From positions 1 to 44,465 of the forward strand of contig JAFEBW010000006.1 of the NCBI GenBank assembly GCA_018242445.1: a DNA stretch of 44,465 nucleotides, given 5' to 3'. The position numbers and the translations under genes are program-made. This DNA is from Pseudomonadota bacterium. GTDB lineage: Bacteria > Pseudomonadota > Gammaproteobacteria > Xanthomonadales > Xanthomonadaceae. The notes under the pieces were generated by a model that saw only the letters and a list, made by a program, of their open reading frames with translations, did no database searches and was not told the DNA's origin. Numbering within the stretch: the stretch's first letter is position 1; each line of letters starts with the position of its first letter. Positions 26,442 to 36,812 of the stretch are shown piece by piece.

Positions 26442-27161
26442 ATGCTGCGCGTTTTCGCAGGTATCGTCGGCCTCGTCATGGCCATGACCGTGCACGCGAC
26501 CGATCCATCCACCACGGCCCCGGCGGCACGCACCATCGTGCTGGTGCGCCACGGCAACTACGTCGATGACGATGCGATCCCCGACATGCCCGGCCCGCAC
26601 CTGTCGCCGCTGGGCGTGGCGCAAGCCTATCTGGCCGGCGCGCGACTGGCCGGGCTGCCCGAGCATTTCGACGCGCTGCTGGTGAGCCCGATGCAGCGCG
26701 CGCGCGACACCGCGGCGGCGATCGACCGCAGCTTTCCAGGCCGCACGTTCACGGTGGTGGACGACCTGGCCGAATGCACGCCGCCGACGCGGCGCGTGGA
26801 GGTCACCGCGCACGAGAAACCCGCCGACATGGCCGCCTGCGCGGCGCGGCTGGATCGCGTGTTCGCACGGTATTTCGTGCCTGCCAGCGGGCATGCGGAA
26901 ACCGAGATGCTGGTCTGCCACGGCAACGTGATCCGCTACCTCGTCACCCGCGCGCTGGGTGTGGATACGAAAGCGTGGCTGGAGATGTCGGTGGGCAACG
27001 CCAGCATCACCACCATCCGCGTCGAGGCGGACGGGCGCTACAAGGTGATCGCGGTCGGCGACGTCGGCCACATCCCGCCGAACCTGCGCAGCGGCGCCAC
27101 CGGCGATCCGCCGCGCGATCTGGCCATCCCGCAATTATCCACGACGACGCCTACTCGTTAG
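26442..27161 (+). CDS. Exported histidine phosphatase, PGAM5-like
   Basis: A 239-residue member of the histidine-phosphatase (phosphoglycerate-mutase-like) superfamily. A signal peptide or N-terminal anchor covers residues 1-19 (MLRVFAGIVGLVMAMTVHA). The catalytic motif RHG is at 36-38 (IVLVRHGNYVDDD). LSPLGVAQAYLAGARLAGLP and SPMQRARDTAAAI follow, then the second catalytic His in ETEMLVCHGNVIRYLVTRAL. The stretch from there through WLEMSVGNASITTIRVEADG to VGDVGHIPPNL resembles mitochondrial PGAM5, a protein Ser/Thr/His phosphatase, more than metabolic mutases. GAGGA lies six bases before the ATG. Its stop overlaps the convergent nucleotidase gene by 11 bases. Substrate and periplasmic location are inferred. 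Confidence 0.85.
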   Translation: MLRVFAGIVGLVMAMTVHATDPSTTAPAARTIVLVRHGNYVDDDAIPDMPGPHLSPLGVAQAYLAGARLAGLPEHFDALLVSPMQRARDTAAAIDRSFPGRTFTVVDDLAECTPPTRRVEVTAHEKPADMAACAARLDRVFARYFVPASGHAETEMLVCHGNVIRYLVTRALGVDTKAWLEMSVGNASITTIRVEADGRYKVIAVGDVGHIPPNLRSGATGDPPRDLAIPQLSTTTPTR

Positions 27162-28068
27162 CCACCCCGTGCGGCACATGCCCGGCGGCGACGTGCAGGC
27201 GCGCGTTGTCGATGTTCTGGCGCGAGTCGTCGAAGAAGATGTCGGCGCCGAACGCGCGCACGAACGGCCCCTTGTCGCGGCCGCCGAGGAACAGCGCCTC
27301 GTCCAGCCGCACGCCCCATTCGCGCAAGGTCAGGATCACCCGCTTGTGCGCCGGCGCCGAACGCGCGGTGACCAGCGCGGTGCGGATCGGCGAATCGGTC
27401 GCCGGGAACGCCTGCTGCAAGCGGTGCAGCGCGGCGAGAAAGCCCTTGAACGGGCCGCCCGACATCGGCGTGTGCGCCAGCTCGGCCTCGTTGCGCGAGA
27501 ACGCATCCAGCCCCTGCTCGGTGGCGATGCGCTGCGACTCGTCGCCGAAGATCACCGCGTCGCCGTCGAAGGCGATGCGCAATTGCCGGTGTTGCGGCGC
27601 TTGCGTGGGCGCATCGCCGTCGTGGCTGGGCAGCAGGGTGGCGGCGGCGATCCCGCGCTCGAGCGCACGCCGCACCGATTCGGGGTTGGCCGACAGGAAC
27701 AAATGCGCGCCGAAGGGCTCGATGTACGGGTCGGTGGGTTCGCCGGCAGTGAACACCGCGCGCACGATGCCCAGGCCGTAGTGCTCGATGGAATTGAAAA
27801 TGCGCAGGCCGGTGTCGCTGGAATTGCGCGACAGCAGGATCACCTCGCTGCGCGGCGCTTCCTCTGGCGCGCCTTCGTTCAACGCCGCCAGCTTGCGCAC
27901 CAGCCCGAAGGCGATGCCCGGCTTGAGGATCAGGTCCTCGCGGCTGCGCTGGAAATCGGCATAGGCACGCACGCCGTCGCGCTCGAACACGCCGTGGCTG
28001 TCCTCCAGATCGAACAATGCACGCGAGGTGATGGCGACGGTGAGGCGGTCGGGGGCTGCAAGGTTCAT
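27151..28068 (-). CDS. 5'-nucleotidase (cytosolic type, PF06189 family)
   Basis: A 305-residue protein resembling the bacterial homologues of cytosolic 5'-nucleotidase I, which dephosphorylate nucleoside monophosphates. Family blocks include LTVAITSRALFDLEDSHGVF, PGIAFGLVRKLAALN, VILLSRNSSDTGLRIFNSIE, LFLSANPESVRRALERGIAA, and the HAD-like LRIAFDGDAVIFGDESQRI with its acidic motif DGD. PIRTALVTARSAPAHKRVIL and EALFLGGRDKGPFVRAFGAD then FFDDS near the end supply further active-site residues. The ATG at 28066-28068 gives the family N-terminus. It is convergent with the phosphatase gene and divergent from the sulfotransferase gene. Confidence 0.88.
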   Translation of the reverse strand: MNLAAPDRLTVAITSRALFDLEDSHGVFERDGVRAYADFQRSREDLILKPGIAFGLVRKLAALNEGAPEEAPRSEVILLSRNSSDTGLRIFNSIEHYGLGIVRAVFTAGEPTDPYIEPFGAHLFLSANPESVRRALERGIAAATLLPSHDGDAPTQAPQHRQLRIAFDGDAVIFGDESQRIATEQGLDAFSRNEAELAHTPMSGGPFKGFLAALHRLQQAFPATDSPIRTALVTARSAPAHKRVILTLREWGVRLDEALFLGGRDKGPFVRAFGADIFFDDSRQNIDNARLHVAAGHVPHGVANE

Positions 28069-28236
28069 GCGCACAGTATTCACGATGCGGTCTCGCCGTG
28101 CGAGACGCCTTCGCCGCGGGCATCGACACGCATCCCCGCGGGCAAAGGAAGACCTAACGCCGCGGATGTTCCAATCGCGCCATTCCCCAGACGGCCGCCC
28201 GCTGCCATTCCACAGCCGGCCGCATGACCACGCCCG

Positions 28237-29976
28237 ATGACCGCCACCCACTCCGATGCCCAACAGGGCATGCAGCTTGCCCGCGAAGGACGTTTTGCCG
28301 AGGCGCTGCCGCATCTGGATCGCGCCAACCGCGCAGCGCCCGCCGACGTGGCCCTGCTCAACGCGGTCGGCAACCTGCTGGTGCTGGCCGGGCGCGGCGA
28401 GGAAGCCAACGAGCGTTATCGCATCGCACAGCGGCTGATTCCCGCCGACCTGCGCATGCTCTGCGGGTGGGCGCGCATATCGCTGATGATGGGTCAACTC
28501 GAACAAGCAGCGGATCTGTTCGATCGCGCGTTCGCCGTGGAGCCCCGCTGCGTCGATCCCGGCGGCTGGATGCAGGACATCCTCAAGGAAATCGACGCGG
28601 CCGGCACGGCCTGCGACGTCGTCCAGACGCTGGTGCAACGCCATCCTGAGCATGCCGGCCTGCGCGCCGTCCACGCCCAATGGCTCAAGGCCGCGCACCG
28701 TCCCGAAGCGGCGCGAGCGGCGCTGGAAGCCTGCCTGGCCTTGCGCCCGCACGACGTCTGGGTGCACATCGAATTGGGCGGGCTCGCCGCCGGGCATGGC
28801 GCCACGGAGCAAGCACAAGCGTACTACCGCGCGGCATTGCGCATGGATCCCGCCAGCGCCGATGCGCTCTGGGGCCTGGCCGAACTGGCCGGCTGGAAGC
28901 TCGATGCGAGCCTGCTGGCGGCCGTGCAGCGCGCGCTGGCCGCGGCGCCCCCAGCCCGCGCCCAGTTGCGCCTGCACGAGACGCTGGCCCGGCACCACGA
29001 CCGCGCGGGCGAGTTCGTGGCCGCATGGCGCCATGCCGGACGCAGCAATGCGCTGGCGATCGAAACCACGCCGCCGGCGAAGCGCTACGACGCGCACCAG
29101 TACGCCTGCCGCATCGACACGCTGATCGAACACTGCACGCCGTCCTTGCTGCAACGGCTGCGCGGGGCGGGCAACGACGACCCGCGCCCGGTCTTCGTGA
29201 TCGGCCTGCCGCGCTCGGGCACCACCCTGATCAAGAGCGCGCTGACGGCGCATCCGCGCATCGGCAGCGTGAACGAACAGCACTTCGCCGAAAAAAGCTG
29301 GAAACGCGCACTGGCCGCAAGCGGCGATTCCTACGCGACGCTTTCACCGGCAGCAGTCACCGAGGCAGCCGGCTGGCACCTGCAGCGCCTGCTGCACTGC
29401 GCCGCCCATCTGGGCGTGGCCGCGGATGCGATGCGCATCATCGACAAGATGCCCGACAACTTCATGCTGGCCGGTTGGCTGGCGATGGCCTTCCCGCGCG
29501 CCAGCTTCATCCATGTCCAGCGCGACCCGCGCGACGTGGCGGTGTCGTGCTGGTTCTCGCAGTTCACCAACAGCACGAAGTGGATCCACGATCTTTCGCA
29601 CATCGCCCATCGCATCGAACACCACCGGCGCCTGTTGCGGCATTGGCGGACGGTGCTCGGCGAACGCCTCGTGGAGGTGCGCTACGAGGACCTGGTGGCG
29701 AATCACGAAGATGAAATCCGCCGCGTGCTGGCGGCGCTGAGCATGCCCTGGCATGCCGACGTGCTGGCCTTCGCCGAACGTGCCGGCTATGTGGCCACGG
29801 CCAGCCGCATGCAGGTGCGCGAAGGCGTGCACGCGCGCAGCCTGGAGCGCTGGCGCAACTACGCCGATGCGCTGGCGCCGGTGCTCGATCGCTTGGATGC
29901 GGTGGCGACGCAGGACCGGCTCGATCTGCCGCCGCGCAGCCAGTCCCCGGGCTCGCAACACGCGACCGCCGCGTAG
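28237..29976 (+). CDS. TPR-containing sulfotransferase
   Basis: A 579-residue two-part protein. Residues 1 to about 240 are tetratricopeptide repeats (GMQLAREGRFAEALPHLDRA, VALLNAVGNLLVLAGRGEEA, LGGLAAGHGATEQAQAYYRA, then ADALWGLAEL). Residues about 315-560 are a PAPS-dependent sulfotransferase fold. The 5'-phosphosulfate loop is VFVIGLPRSGTTLIKSALTA, starting near 319. The 3'-phosphate site is IHVQRDPRDVAVSCWFSQF, near 424. The end RVREGVHARSLERWRNYADA is rendered here by QVREGVHARSLERWRNYAD. Similar TPR-sulfotransferases are common in Xanthomonadales; they are distantly related to tyrosylprotein sulfotransferases and their acceptor is unknown. No signal peptide is seen. No PAPS-synthesis gene is nearby. 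Confidence 0.88.
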   Translation: MTATHSDAQQGMQLAREGRFAEALPHLDRANRAAPADVALLNAVGNLLVLAGRGEEANERYRIAQRLIPADLRMLCGWARISLMMGQLEQAADLFDRAFAVEPRCVDPGGWMQDILKEIDAAGTACDVVQTLVQRHPEHAGLRAVHAQWLKAAHRPEAARAALEACLALRPHDVWVHIELGGLAAGHGATEQAQAYYRAALRMDPASADALWGLAELAGWKLDASLLAAVQRALAAAPPARAQLRLHETLARHHDRAGEFVAAWRHAGRSNALAIETTPPAKRYDAHQYACRIDTLIEHCTPSLLQRLRGAGNDDPRPVFVIGLPRSGTTLIKSALTAHPRIGSVNEQHFAEKSWKRALAASGDSYATLSPAAVTEAAGWHLQRLLHCAAHLGVAADAMRIIDKMPDNFMLAGWLAMAFPRASFIHVQRDPRDVAVSCWFSQFTNSTKWIHDLSHIAHRIEHHRRLLRHWRTVLGERLVEVRYEDLVANHEDEIRRVLAALSMPWHADVLAFAERAGYVATASRMQVREGVHARSLERWRNYADALAPVLDRLDAVATQDRLDLPPRSQSPGSQHATAA

Positions 29977-30025
29977 CGGCGCAGCGGCGCAGCGGCGACG
30001 ATGCGATCCGCGCGACCGAACGCCG

Positions 30026-30796
30026 TCAACTCACGAACTGTTCGGCGATGATCCGCTCCTCGAGGTTGTGCTCGGGATCGAACAGCAAGGTGACCGAATG
30101 TTCGTGCGACTCGCGCACGGTCACCTCGACCGCATCGCGCACCTCGTGCGAATCGGCGGTCGCGCTCAGCGGGCGTTTGTAGGGATCGAGCACTTCGAAG
30201 CGCACCACGGTGTCCGCGCGCAACACGGCGCCACGCCAGCGGCGCGGGCGAAAGGCGGCGATCGGGGTGAGCGCGATGACGTTCGAGCCCAGCGGCAGGA
30301 TCGGCCCGTGCGCGGAAAAATTGTAGGCGGTGCTGCCGGCGGGCGTTGCCACCAGCACGCCATCGCAGACCAGTTCATCCAGCCGCACCCGGTCGTTGAG
30401 GTGGATGCGCAGGTGCGCGGCTTGCCGGGTTTGCCGCAGCAGCGAGACCTCGTTGTAGGCCAGCGAGGTCACGCTCGCTCCCGATTCGCTGACCGCTTTC
30501 ATTTCCAGCGGACGCAGGTGCGCCGGATGGGCGGCGGCGATGCGTTCGAGCAGGCCGGTTGGCTGATGATGGTTCATCAGAAAACCGACCGTGCCCAGTT
30601 TCATGCCATACACCGGCACCCCGCACGGCCCGTAACGATGCAGGGTGCGCAACATGAAACCATCGCCGCCGAGCACGCACAGCACGTCCGCGTGCTCCGG
30701 CTCGTGGCGGCCGTGCAGGGCTTGCAATTCGGTCAGCGCGGCCTGCGCTTCCGGCGCGCGGCTGGCGAGAAAGGCGATGCGGGGCGACGTGGGCAT
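30026..30796 (-). CDS. nadK: NAD kinase (short form)
   Basis: A 256-residue enzyme that phosphorylates NAD to NADP. The diagnostic GGDG motif is at 43-46 ([18 protein letters not shown]). Then come [36 protein letters not shown], and the Gly/Ser-rich [20 protein letters not shown], ending [18 protein letters not shown]. It is the short form typical of Xanthomonadales. I start it at the ATG of 30794-30796 ([12 protein letters not shown]); the frame is open for another 88 codons upstream, but that stretch reads through repeat DNA. It is convergent with the sulfotransferase gene. Confidence 0.95.
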   Translation of the reverse strand: MPTSPRIAFLASRAPEAQAALTELQALHGRHEPEHADVLCVLGGDGFMLRTLHRYGPCGVPVYGMKLGTVGFLMNHHQPTGLLERIAAAHPAHLRPLEMKAVSESGASVTSLAYNEVSLLRQTRQAAHLRIHLNDRVRLDELVCDGVLVATPAGSTAYNFSAHGPILPLGSNVIALTPIAAFRPRRWRGAVLRADTVVRFEVLDPYKRPLSATADSHEVRDAVEVTVRESHEHSVTLLFDPEHNLEERIIAEQFVS

Positions 30797-30864
30797 CGGC
30801 GACTCCGTGGCGTGGGCGCCAGCATAGCAATGCCGGCACCGCTTGATCGCCGCAGTTCTCGCCA

Positions 30865-30913
30865 CCCCTCTCCCGGCCCTGCGGGCCACCCTCTCCCGCA
30901 AGGGGAGAGGGAA
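30865..30913. repeat. REP-like element, GCCCTGCGGGC / CTCTCCC type, copy 1
   Basis: It consists of CCCCTCTCCCGG, the small dyad GCCCTGCGGGC, then CACCCTCTCCCGC-AAGGGGAGAGGG, which pairs with the C-rich parts. A second copy with the same order lies at 44195-44239. Confidence 0.75.
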
Positions 30914-30943
30914 AAACAAGACGCTCGCGGCGTTCGTCGCGGC

Positions 30944-31088
30944 GCGGATCAAGAGCCTCCGAACAATCCGCGATCGTGCCCGGCCACGCGCAGCGCGCGT
31001 GGCGTTCGGAGGGATGCGGATCAAGAGCCTCCGAACAATCCCGCGATCGTGCCCGGCCACGCGCAGCGCGCGTGGCGTTCGGAGGGAT
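30944..31088. repeat. Tandem duplication of a 72-base nested hairpin
   Basis: Two copies (30944-31015 and 31016-31088) differ by a single inserted C. Each carries an outer dyad CCTCCGAAC / GTTCGGAGG and an inner dyad CCACGCGC-AGC-GCGCGTGG. After copy 2 a smaller hairpin, GCGAGCC / GGCTCGC, follows. The array occupies most of the 322-base gap between nadK and the glutamate dehydrogenase gene. No gene is supported there, although all frames stay open. Confidence 0.9.
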
Positions 31089-31118
31089 GCGAGCCAGTGG
31101 CTCGCAAGCGATCCCTCC

Positions 31119-34100
31119 TCACCCCCTCGATGCGAGTTGCGAGAGGCGTTGGACGGCCACCGAGGCGGTCGGGTAGTCGAGCGTCTTCTGCGCGGCCAGC
31201 TCGGCCAGCATCGACAGGGTGAAGCGCAACGAGGCGTCGTCGCGCTCGATCCACGCCTTCACCTTGGCTTCGGCGTGGGTTCCGGGCATCGTCAGCACCT
31301 GTTCCACCAACGTGCGCTGGTGGTTCGCCAACTCGTCGCGCAGCACGCCACGGGCGACCGCGTGCCAGCGACCATCGACCTTCAGTCCGTCGATTTGCGC
31401 GCTCAACCACGGCAGGTTGAGCGCATCGCCGAGGTGGAAATACACGCGCGCCACGTCCACCACCTTGAGCTTGCGCTCGCGGGCGATCTCGATGATGTCC
31501 GGGCACGGCCCGAGGTACGGCAGCGCGGCGAGCTGGCCGGCCAGATCGTCGGGCAGGCCCTTGTCCTTCCAGTCGCGGATGCTGGCCACGTAGGCCGGGC
31601 GCTGCGAATCGGGCAGGATGCCGGCGCCGGCGCGGATGTCGCGGAAACCGTCGTGGTAGCGCGCCACCGCGGTGGCGATGTCGGGGATCGCGCCCGGTCG
31701 CGCCAGCAGCCAGCGGGTGAAGGTGCGTTGCAGGTTCCAGATCACCAGCAGGGCGTCTATCTGCACCGCCTCGGGCAGCTTGCCGTCGAGCGCATCGACC
31801 TGCGCCCACAGCTCGCGCGCATCCAGCGTTTCGCGGGTGATGGTGAATGCCTTGGCGACCTCGCCCGGCGAACGCCCGCTGTCCTCCTGCATGCGCAGCA
31901 TGAAGGTCGCGCCGGTGCGATTGACGATCGAGTTGGTGATGACGGTGGCGATGATCTCGCGGCGCAGGCGGTGGCGTTGCATGTTGGCCGCGTACTTCTC
32001 GCGCAGCGGGCCGGGGAAATAGCGCGCCAGTTCGGCCGACAGGTAGTTGTCTTCGGGCACGTCCGAATCGAGCAACTGCTGGAAGATCACGATCTTCGCG
32101 TAGGACAGCAGGATCGCCAGTTCGGGACGGGTCAGGCCCTGCCCGAGCTTCATGCGCTCGCCGATCTCCGCATCCGAGGGCAGGTACTCGATCTGCCGGT
32201 CGAGCAGGCCCTGTTTTTCCAGCGTGCGGATGAAGTGCTGCTTGGACCCCAGCCGCGACACGCTCATCCGCTCCATCAAGCTCAACGTCTGGTTCTGCCG
32301 GCGGTTGTCCTTCAACACGAGCTCGCCGACCTCGTCGGTCATCTTCGCCAGCAGCGCGTTTCGCTTGGGCTCGGTCAACTCGCCGCGATGCACCGCATCG
32401 TTGAGCAGGATCTTGATGTTCACCTCGTGGTCGGATGTGTCCACGCCGGCAGAGTTGTCGATGAAGTCGGTGTTGAGCAGCACGCCCTTGCGCGCGGCCT
32501 CGATGCGCCCGCGCTGGGTGCAGCCGAGGTTGCCGCCCTCGCCCACCATCCTGCAGCGCAGTTCGCCGCCGTTGACGCGCAGCGCATTGTTGGCGCGGTC
32601 GCCGACGTCGGCGTGGGTCTCGAAGGACGCCTTGACGTAGGTGCCGATGCCGCCGTTCCACAGCAGGTCCACCGGCGCCTTGAGGATCGCCGACATCAAT
32701 TCGGCGGGCGTGAGCTGCTCGACGCCTTCGGCGATGTCCAGCGCCGCGCGCACCTGCGGGGTGATGCGGATGGATTTGGAACTGCGCGAATGGATGCCGC
32801 CGCCCTCGCTGATCAGCGCCGCGTCGTAATCGGCCCACGACGAGCGCGGCAGCTTGAACATGCGTTCGCGCTCGACGAAGGACTTTTCCGCATCGGGATT
32901 CGGGTCGAGGAAGATGTGGCGATGGTCGAACGCAGCCAGCAATCGGATGTGCCGCGAGAGCAGCATGCCGTTGCCGAACACGTCGCCGGACATGTCGCCG
33001 ATGCCCACGCAGGTGAAGTCCTCGCTCTGGCAGTCGCGGCCGAGCGCGCGGAAGTGCCGCTTGACCGACTCCCACGCGCCGCGCGCGGTGATGCCCATGC
33101 CCTTGTGGTCGTAACCGACCGACCCGCCCGATGCGAACGCATCGCCCAACCAATAATGGTGTGCGGCGCTGACCGAGTTGGCGATGTCCGAAAAACTGGC
33201 GGTGCCCTTGTCGGCCGCCACCACGAGGTAGGGGTCGTCGCCATCGTGGCGGATCACGGCTTTGGGCGGCACGGTCTTGCCATCGACGATGTTGTCGGTG
33301 ATGTCGAGCAGGCCGTTGATGAACAGCTTGTAGCAGGCGATGCCTTCGGCAAGTTGCGCATCGCGGTCGGGCGTGGCCGGCGGGCGCTTGACGAAGAAAC
33401 CGCCCTTGGAGCCGACCGGCACGATCACGGTGTTCTTCACCATCTGCGCCTTGACCAGTCCCAGCACCTCGGTGCGGAAGTCCTCGCGGCGATCCGACCA
33501 GCGCAAGCCGCCGCGCGCCACCGGGCCGAAACGCAGGTGCACGCCCTCGATGCGCGGTGCATACACGAAGATCTCGCGGTACGGCCGCGGCTTGGGAAGG
33601 TCGGGCACCTTGGCGCAATCGAACTTGTAGCTGATGTACTCGCGCGGCGCGCCGTCGTGGAGCTGGTAGTAGCTGGTGCGCAAGGTGGCGTTGATCATGC
33701 CGAGGTAGGCGCGCACGATGCGGTCCTCGTCGAGGCTGGCCACGTTCTCCAGCATCAGGGTCAGGGCATCGCTGCAGGCATCGACCTGCGCATCGCGATC
33801 GAGCGCGCGGGCGTAGGCCACTTCCTCGATCAACGTGCTCGCCGAAGCCTTGATCTGCGCCGGGGCGATGGCCAGCAACTCGGCCAGCAAGGCCGCGCGC
33901 GCGGACTCGTCATGGCTGCCGCGGCCACCCTTGCCGGCGCTGTGCGCCGGGTCGAAGCGCGATTCGAACAGCTCCACCAGCAAACGCGCGATCAGCGGAT
34001 AACGCGTGAGGGTGGCCTCCATGTACGCCTGCGAGAACGGCACGCCGGTCTGCAGCAGGTATTTGCAATAACCGCGCAACATCGCCACCTGCCGCCAGGT

Positions 34101-36155
34101 CAGGCGCGCCGTGAGCAGCAGGCGGTTGAAGCCGTCGCTTTCGGCGGCCCCGTTCCAGATGTGCTCGAAGGCCTCCTCGAAAGCGTGGCCGACGGCGGCG
34201 ACATCCACCGCGACCGCGCTGCGCACCTCGAAATCCTGGATGTGCACGGTTGTCTCGCCGGCGACCGTGCCGCTTTCCAGCACGACCTCCCACGGGTGCT
34301 CGGAAAGCACGCGCAGGCCCATGTGTTCCATCATCGGCAGCGCATCGGACAGGTGGATGGTCTCGCCGGCGCGCATCAGCTTGAAGCGCAGGTTGGCCGG
34401 ATCGGCCGGGTCGCGGTACAGGCGCTGTTCGAGATCGTTCGGCCCCGACAGGCGTTCGATCTGGCGCAGATCCTCCACCACGCCGGCCGGCGTGACTTCC
34501 TCGACGTAGCCCACCGGCAAGGACGGGATCCAGCGCGCGGCCAGGCGCATGCCTTCGCTCTCGCCATGCGCCTCGACCAGACGATCGCGCAGCACGTCGC
34601 GCCAGTCGCGCACGATCGCCGCCATCTGCGCGTCCAGCGCGGCCACGTCGATCTCGCGCTGCTCGCCCGCGCGCGGCCGCACGATCATGTGCAATTGCGC
34701 CAGCGAGGATTCGCCGACGAGGATGTTGGTGTCCACGCGGTCGCTGCCGATCGCCTCGGTGAGCATCGCCTCGATGCGCTCGCGCACCGCCGTGTTGAAG
34801 CGGTCGCGGGGGATGTAGGCCAGCGCGGACCAGAAGCGGCCGTAGCGGTCGCGGCGCAGGAACAGCTTGCTGCGGCCGCGGTCGAGCAGGCCGAGGATGC
34901 CCATGCTGGTCGCCAGCAACTGATCGGCGCCGGACTGGAACAACTCGTCGCGCGGCAGGGTTTCGAGGATGTGCCGCAGGGCCTTGCCGTTGTGGCTGCT
35001 CGGGCCGAAACCCGAGCGGTTCATCACCCGCTCGTAGCGGTCGCGCACGATCGGCGTGTCCCACGGGCGGCTGGAATAGGCGCTGGAGGTGTACAGGCCG
35101 ATGAAGCGCTGTTCGACGACCGCCTTGCCCTGCTCGTCGTACACCAGCACGCTGATGTAATCCATGTAGCCGTCGCGGTGCACGGTGGCGCGCGAATTGG
35201 TCTTGGTCAGGATCAGCGGGTGCACCGCGCCGCCGGGCTGGTTGGCCGCCAGCGCCCCGGCCGGCCGCGCCTTCGCCTCGCGCAACTCGCCGCGCAGGAT
35301 GCCGAGCCCCGTGCCATCCACCGCGACCAGCACTTCGGCCTTGCCCTGCTTGACGACCTTGTACTCGCGGTAGCCGAGGAAGGTGAAGTGATCCTCGCAG
35401 GCCCAGCGCAGGAAGGCGCGGATCTCGCTGCGGCGATGGTCGTCCACCGGCATCGGCCGCGTGGGCAGTTCGTCGGCGATCTGCAGCATCTTGTTGCGCA
35501 TCGCCGACCAGTCCTCGACGCTGGCGCGCACTTCGGCCAGCACCGTCAGCACGGTGGCCTGCATCCGTTTCATCGCCTCGGCATCGGCGAGGCGCTCGAT
35601 CTCCAGATGGATGATCGACTCGGGCCGACCCTCGCCCACGGCGGCCAACTTGCCCTTGGCATCGCGCGCGACCAGCGGCACCGGATGCATCAGCATCGAC
35701 ATGGCCAGGCCCGCGTGCGTCATCGCCAGGCCGACGCTGTCCACGAGGAAGGGCATGTCGTCGTTGACGACCTCGATCACGGTGTGCGTGCAGGTCCAGC
35801 CGTCGCGCTTCACGTCGGGATTGAACACCCGCACCAGCGGTGTGCGCGGCTTGCGCGTGAGCATCATCTCGAACAGGCCGTCGGCGATCGCCAGCCAGTC
35901 GGCGGCGGCACGCGCGGCCAGGTCGTCGCCGGAGACGCGATCGAACAACCGCTCGCAAAACCGCACGTAGCCTGCATCCTTGCCCTTCGGCCCGCGCTTG
36001 ACGGCCGCGAGCAGGGCAGTTGGCGTGGAAGCGCCGCCCTGCTCGGCAACCGCAGGTGCTTCCACCTTGGCGGATCCGGATTTCGTCGCCGTGGATTTCG
36101 AGGAGGCGGCAGGTTTCGCCGCGCGGCCGGAGGACTGCTTGTCGGTCTTGTTCAC
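31119..36155 (-). CDS. NAD-specific glutamate dehydrogenase, ~180 kDa type
   Basis: A 1678-residue member of the large (L-GDH, GdhB-type) NAD-dependent glutamate dehydrogenases, which deaminate glutamate to 2-oxoglutarate during amino-acid catabolism. After a Lys/Ser/Ala-rich N-terminal tail comes the long regulatory N-terminal half ([31 protein letters not shown], with [16 protein letters not shown]). The catalytic segment lies at about 870-925: [20 protein letters not shown], then [20 protein letters not shown], with the substrate Lys in KGGFF. The NAD-binding fold follows near 1045 ([20 protein letters not shown]). A helical C-terminal domain completes it. Length is close to the family's ~1600-1650. 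It is monocistronic, with its 3' end bordered by the tandem hairpins. Confidence 0.96.
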   Translation of the reverse strand: MNKTDKQSSGRAAKPAASSKSTATKSGSAKVEAPAVAEQGGASTPTALLAAVKRGPKGKDAGYVRFCERLFDRVSGDDLAARAAADWLAIADGLFEMMLTRKPRTPLVRVFNPDVKRDGWTCTHTVIEVVNDDMPFLVDSVGLAMTHAGLAMSMLMHPVPLVARDAKGKLAAVGEGRPESIIHLEIERLADAEAMKRMQATVLTVLAEVRASVEDWSAMRNKMLQIADELPTRPMPVDDHRRSEIRAFLRWACEDHFTFLGYREYKVVKQGKAEVLVAVDGTGLGILRGELREAKARPAGALAANQPGGAVHPLILTKTNSRATVHRDGYMDYISVLVYDEQGKAVVEQRFIGLYTSSAYSSRPWDTPIVRDRYERVMNRSGFGPSSHNGKALRHILETLPRDELFQSGADQLLATSMGILGLLDRGRSKLFLRRDRYGRFWSALAYIPRDRFNTAVRERIEAMLTEAIGSDRVDTNILVGESSLAQLHMIVRPRAGEQREIDVAALDAQMAAIVRDWRDVLRDRLVEAHGESEGMRLAARWIPSLPVGYVEEVTPAGVVEDLRQIERLSGPNDLEQRLYRDPADPANLRFKLMRAGETIHLSDALPMMEHMGLRVLSEHPWEVVLESGTVAGETTVHIQDFEVRSAVAVDVAAVGHAFEEAFEHIWNGAAESDGFNRLLLTARLTWRQVAMLRGYCKYLLQTGVPFSQAYMEATLTRYPLIARLLVELFESRFDPAHSAGKGGRGSHDESARAALLAELLAIAPAQIKASASTLIEEVAYARALDRDAQVDACSDALTLMLENVASLDEDRIVRAYLGMINATLRTSYYQLHDGAPREYISYKFDCAKVPDLPKPRPYREIFVYAPRIEGVHLRFGPVARGGLRWSDRREDFRTEVLGLVKAQMVKNTVIVPVGSKGGFFVKRPPATPDRDAQLAEGIACYKLFINGLLDITDNIVDGKTVPPKAVIRHDGDDPYLVVAADKGTASFSDIANSVSAAHHYWLGDAFASGGSVGYDHKGMGITARGAWESVKRHFRALGRDCQSEDFTCVGIGDMSGDVFGNGMLLSRHIRLLAAFDHRHIFLDPNPDAEKSFVERERMFKLPRSSWADYDAALISEGGGIHSRSSKSIRITPQVRAALDIAEGVEQLTPAELMSAILKAPVDLLWNGGIGTYVKASFETHADVGDRANNALRVNGGELRCRMVGEGGNLGCTQRGRIEAARKGVLLNTDFIDNSAGVDTSDHEVNIKILLNDAVHRGELTEPKRNALLAKMTDEVGELVLKDNRRQNQTLSLMERMSVSRLGSKQHFIRTLEKQGLLDRQIEYLPSDAEIGERMKLGQGLTRPELAILLSYAKIVIFQQLLDSDVPEDNYLSAELARYFPGPLREKYAANMQRHRLRREIIATVITNSIVNRTGATFMLRMQEDSGRSPGEVAKAFTITRETLDARELWAQVDALDGKLPEAVQIDALLVIWNLQRTFTRWLLARPGAIPDIATAVARYHDGFRDIRAGAGILPDSQRPAYVASIRDWKDKGLPDDLAGQLAALPYLGPCPDIIEIARERKLKVVDVARVYFHLGDALNLPWLSAQIDGLKVDGRWHAVARGVLRDELANHQRTLVEQVLTMPGTHAEAKVKAWIERDDASLRFTLSMLAELAAQKTLDYPTASVAVQRLSQLASRG

Positions 36156-36308
36156 GAGTCTCGCCTGGTTCGAGCCAAGCGATCATTTTAGCGACTGCGA
36201 ACGCACCACGACCAGCACAGCCACGAAACCCGGTCACCGCCGTTTCACACTCGCCCATCCACGCAGCGCCCATTCACGCCCGATCCAGCCGTCAATTCAC
36301 TCAAGCCA

Positions 36309-36812
36309 TCAACCGGAAGGCGGGCTCGGTGGTGTCGCGGGCTGACCCGGATCAGGCTGCGTCGGCGCGGCTTTCTCGGTGTCGATGTGGCGCAGACGCT
36401 GGGCATCCACGCGACGGATTTCCACGATGCGGCAGGGAATCGGGTTGTCCTGCACGCGCACGCCGTCCACCCCGGACAGCACCCGATGCATGTGCGTGGT
36501 CAGGCCCATGAACGGGCCGAAATCCAGGCCGCGGCAACTGCCATCCAGTTGCAGCAACCAGGCATCCTGTGGCGCGGTGAACACCATCACGTTGGACAAG
36601 CCGATCGGCTCGAAGGTGGTCATGCGCATGAACCGGAACGAACTCACCGGCGGCCCTGCGATCGCCCGCACCTCTGCCAGCCGCTGCGCGACCGCCGGGT
36701 CGGCGGGCTTGTCCTGAAAACTGGCGCACGCCGCACCGACCAAGGCCAGCAGTGCCGGCGCCAGCAAGCGTAACGATCGGATGGAAGGCGACGATGGGCT
36801 AGCGGGACGCAT
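36309..36812 (-). CDS. Small lipoprotein-like protein (DUF6491-like)
   Basis: A 167-residue protein with a hydrophobic leader (LLAPALLALVGAAC) ending in Cys29. The lipobox is imperfect, with Gly at -3, so lipidation is probable rather than certain. The mature part contains SSFRFMRMTTFEPIGLSNVM, VFTAPQDAWLLQLDGSCRGL and CRIVEIRRVDAQRLR. This matches the DUF6491 family as I recall it from Xanthomonadaceae, with two further cysteines that could form a disulfide. A Pro-rich tail (TQPDPGQPATPPSPPSG) ends it. The function is unknown. It lies 150 bases upstream of the glutamate dehydrogenase gene on the same strand. Confidence 0.75.
   Translation of the reverse strand: MRPASPSSPSIRSLRLLAPALLALVGAACASFQDKPADPAVAQRLAEVRAIAGPPVSSFRFMRMTTFEPIGLSNVMVFTAPQDAWLLQLDGSCRGLDFGPFMGLTTHMHRVLSGVDGVRVQDNPIPCRIVEIRRVDAQRLRHIDTEKAAPTQPDPGQPATPPSPPSG

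Noticed and set aside
30944..31088. A possible CRISPR array
   Set aside because: There are only two copies, directly abutting without spacers, and each is itself a hairpin. There are no cas genes in the window.
30843..36191. A 1780-codon plus-strand open frame opposite the glutamate dehydrogenase gene
   Set aside because: It is exactly antisense to a well-conserved enzyme, extends into repeat DNA and has no recognisable domain.
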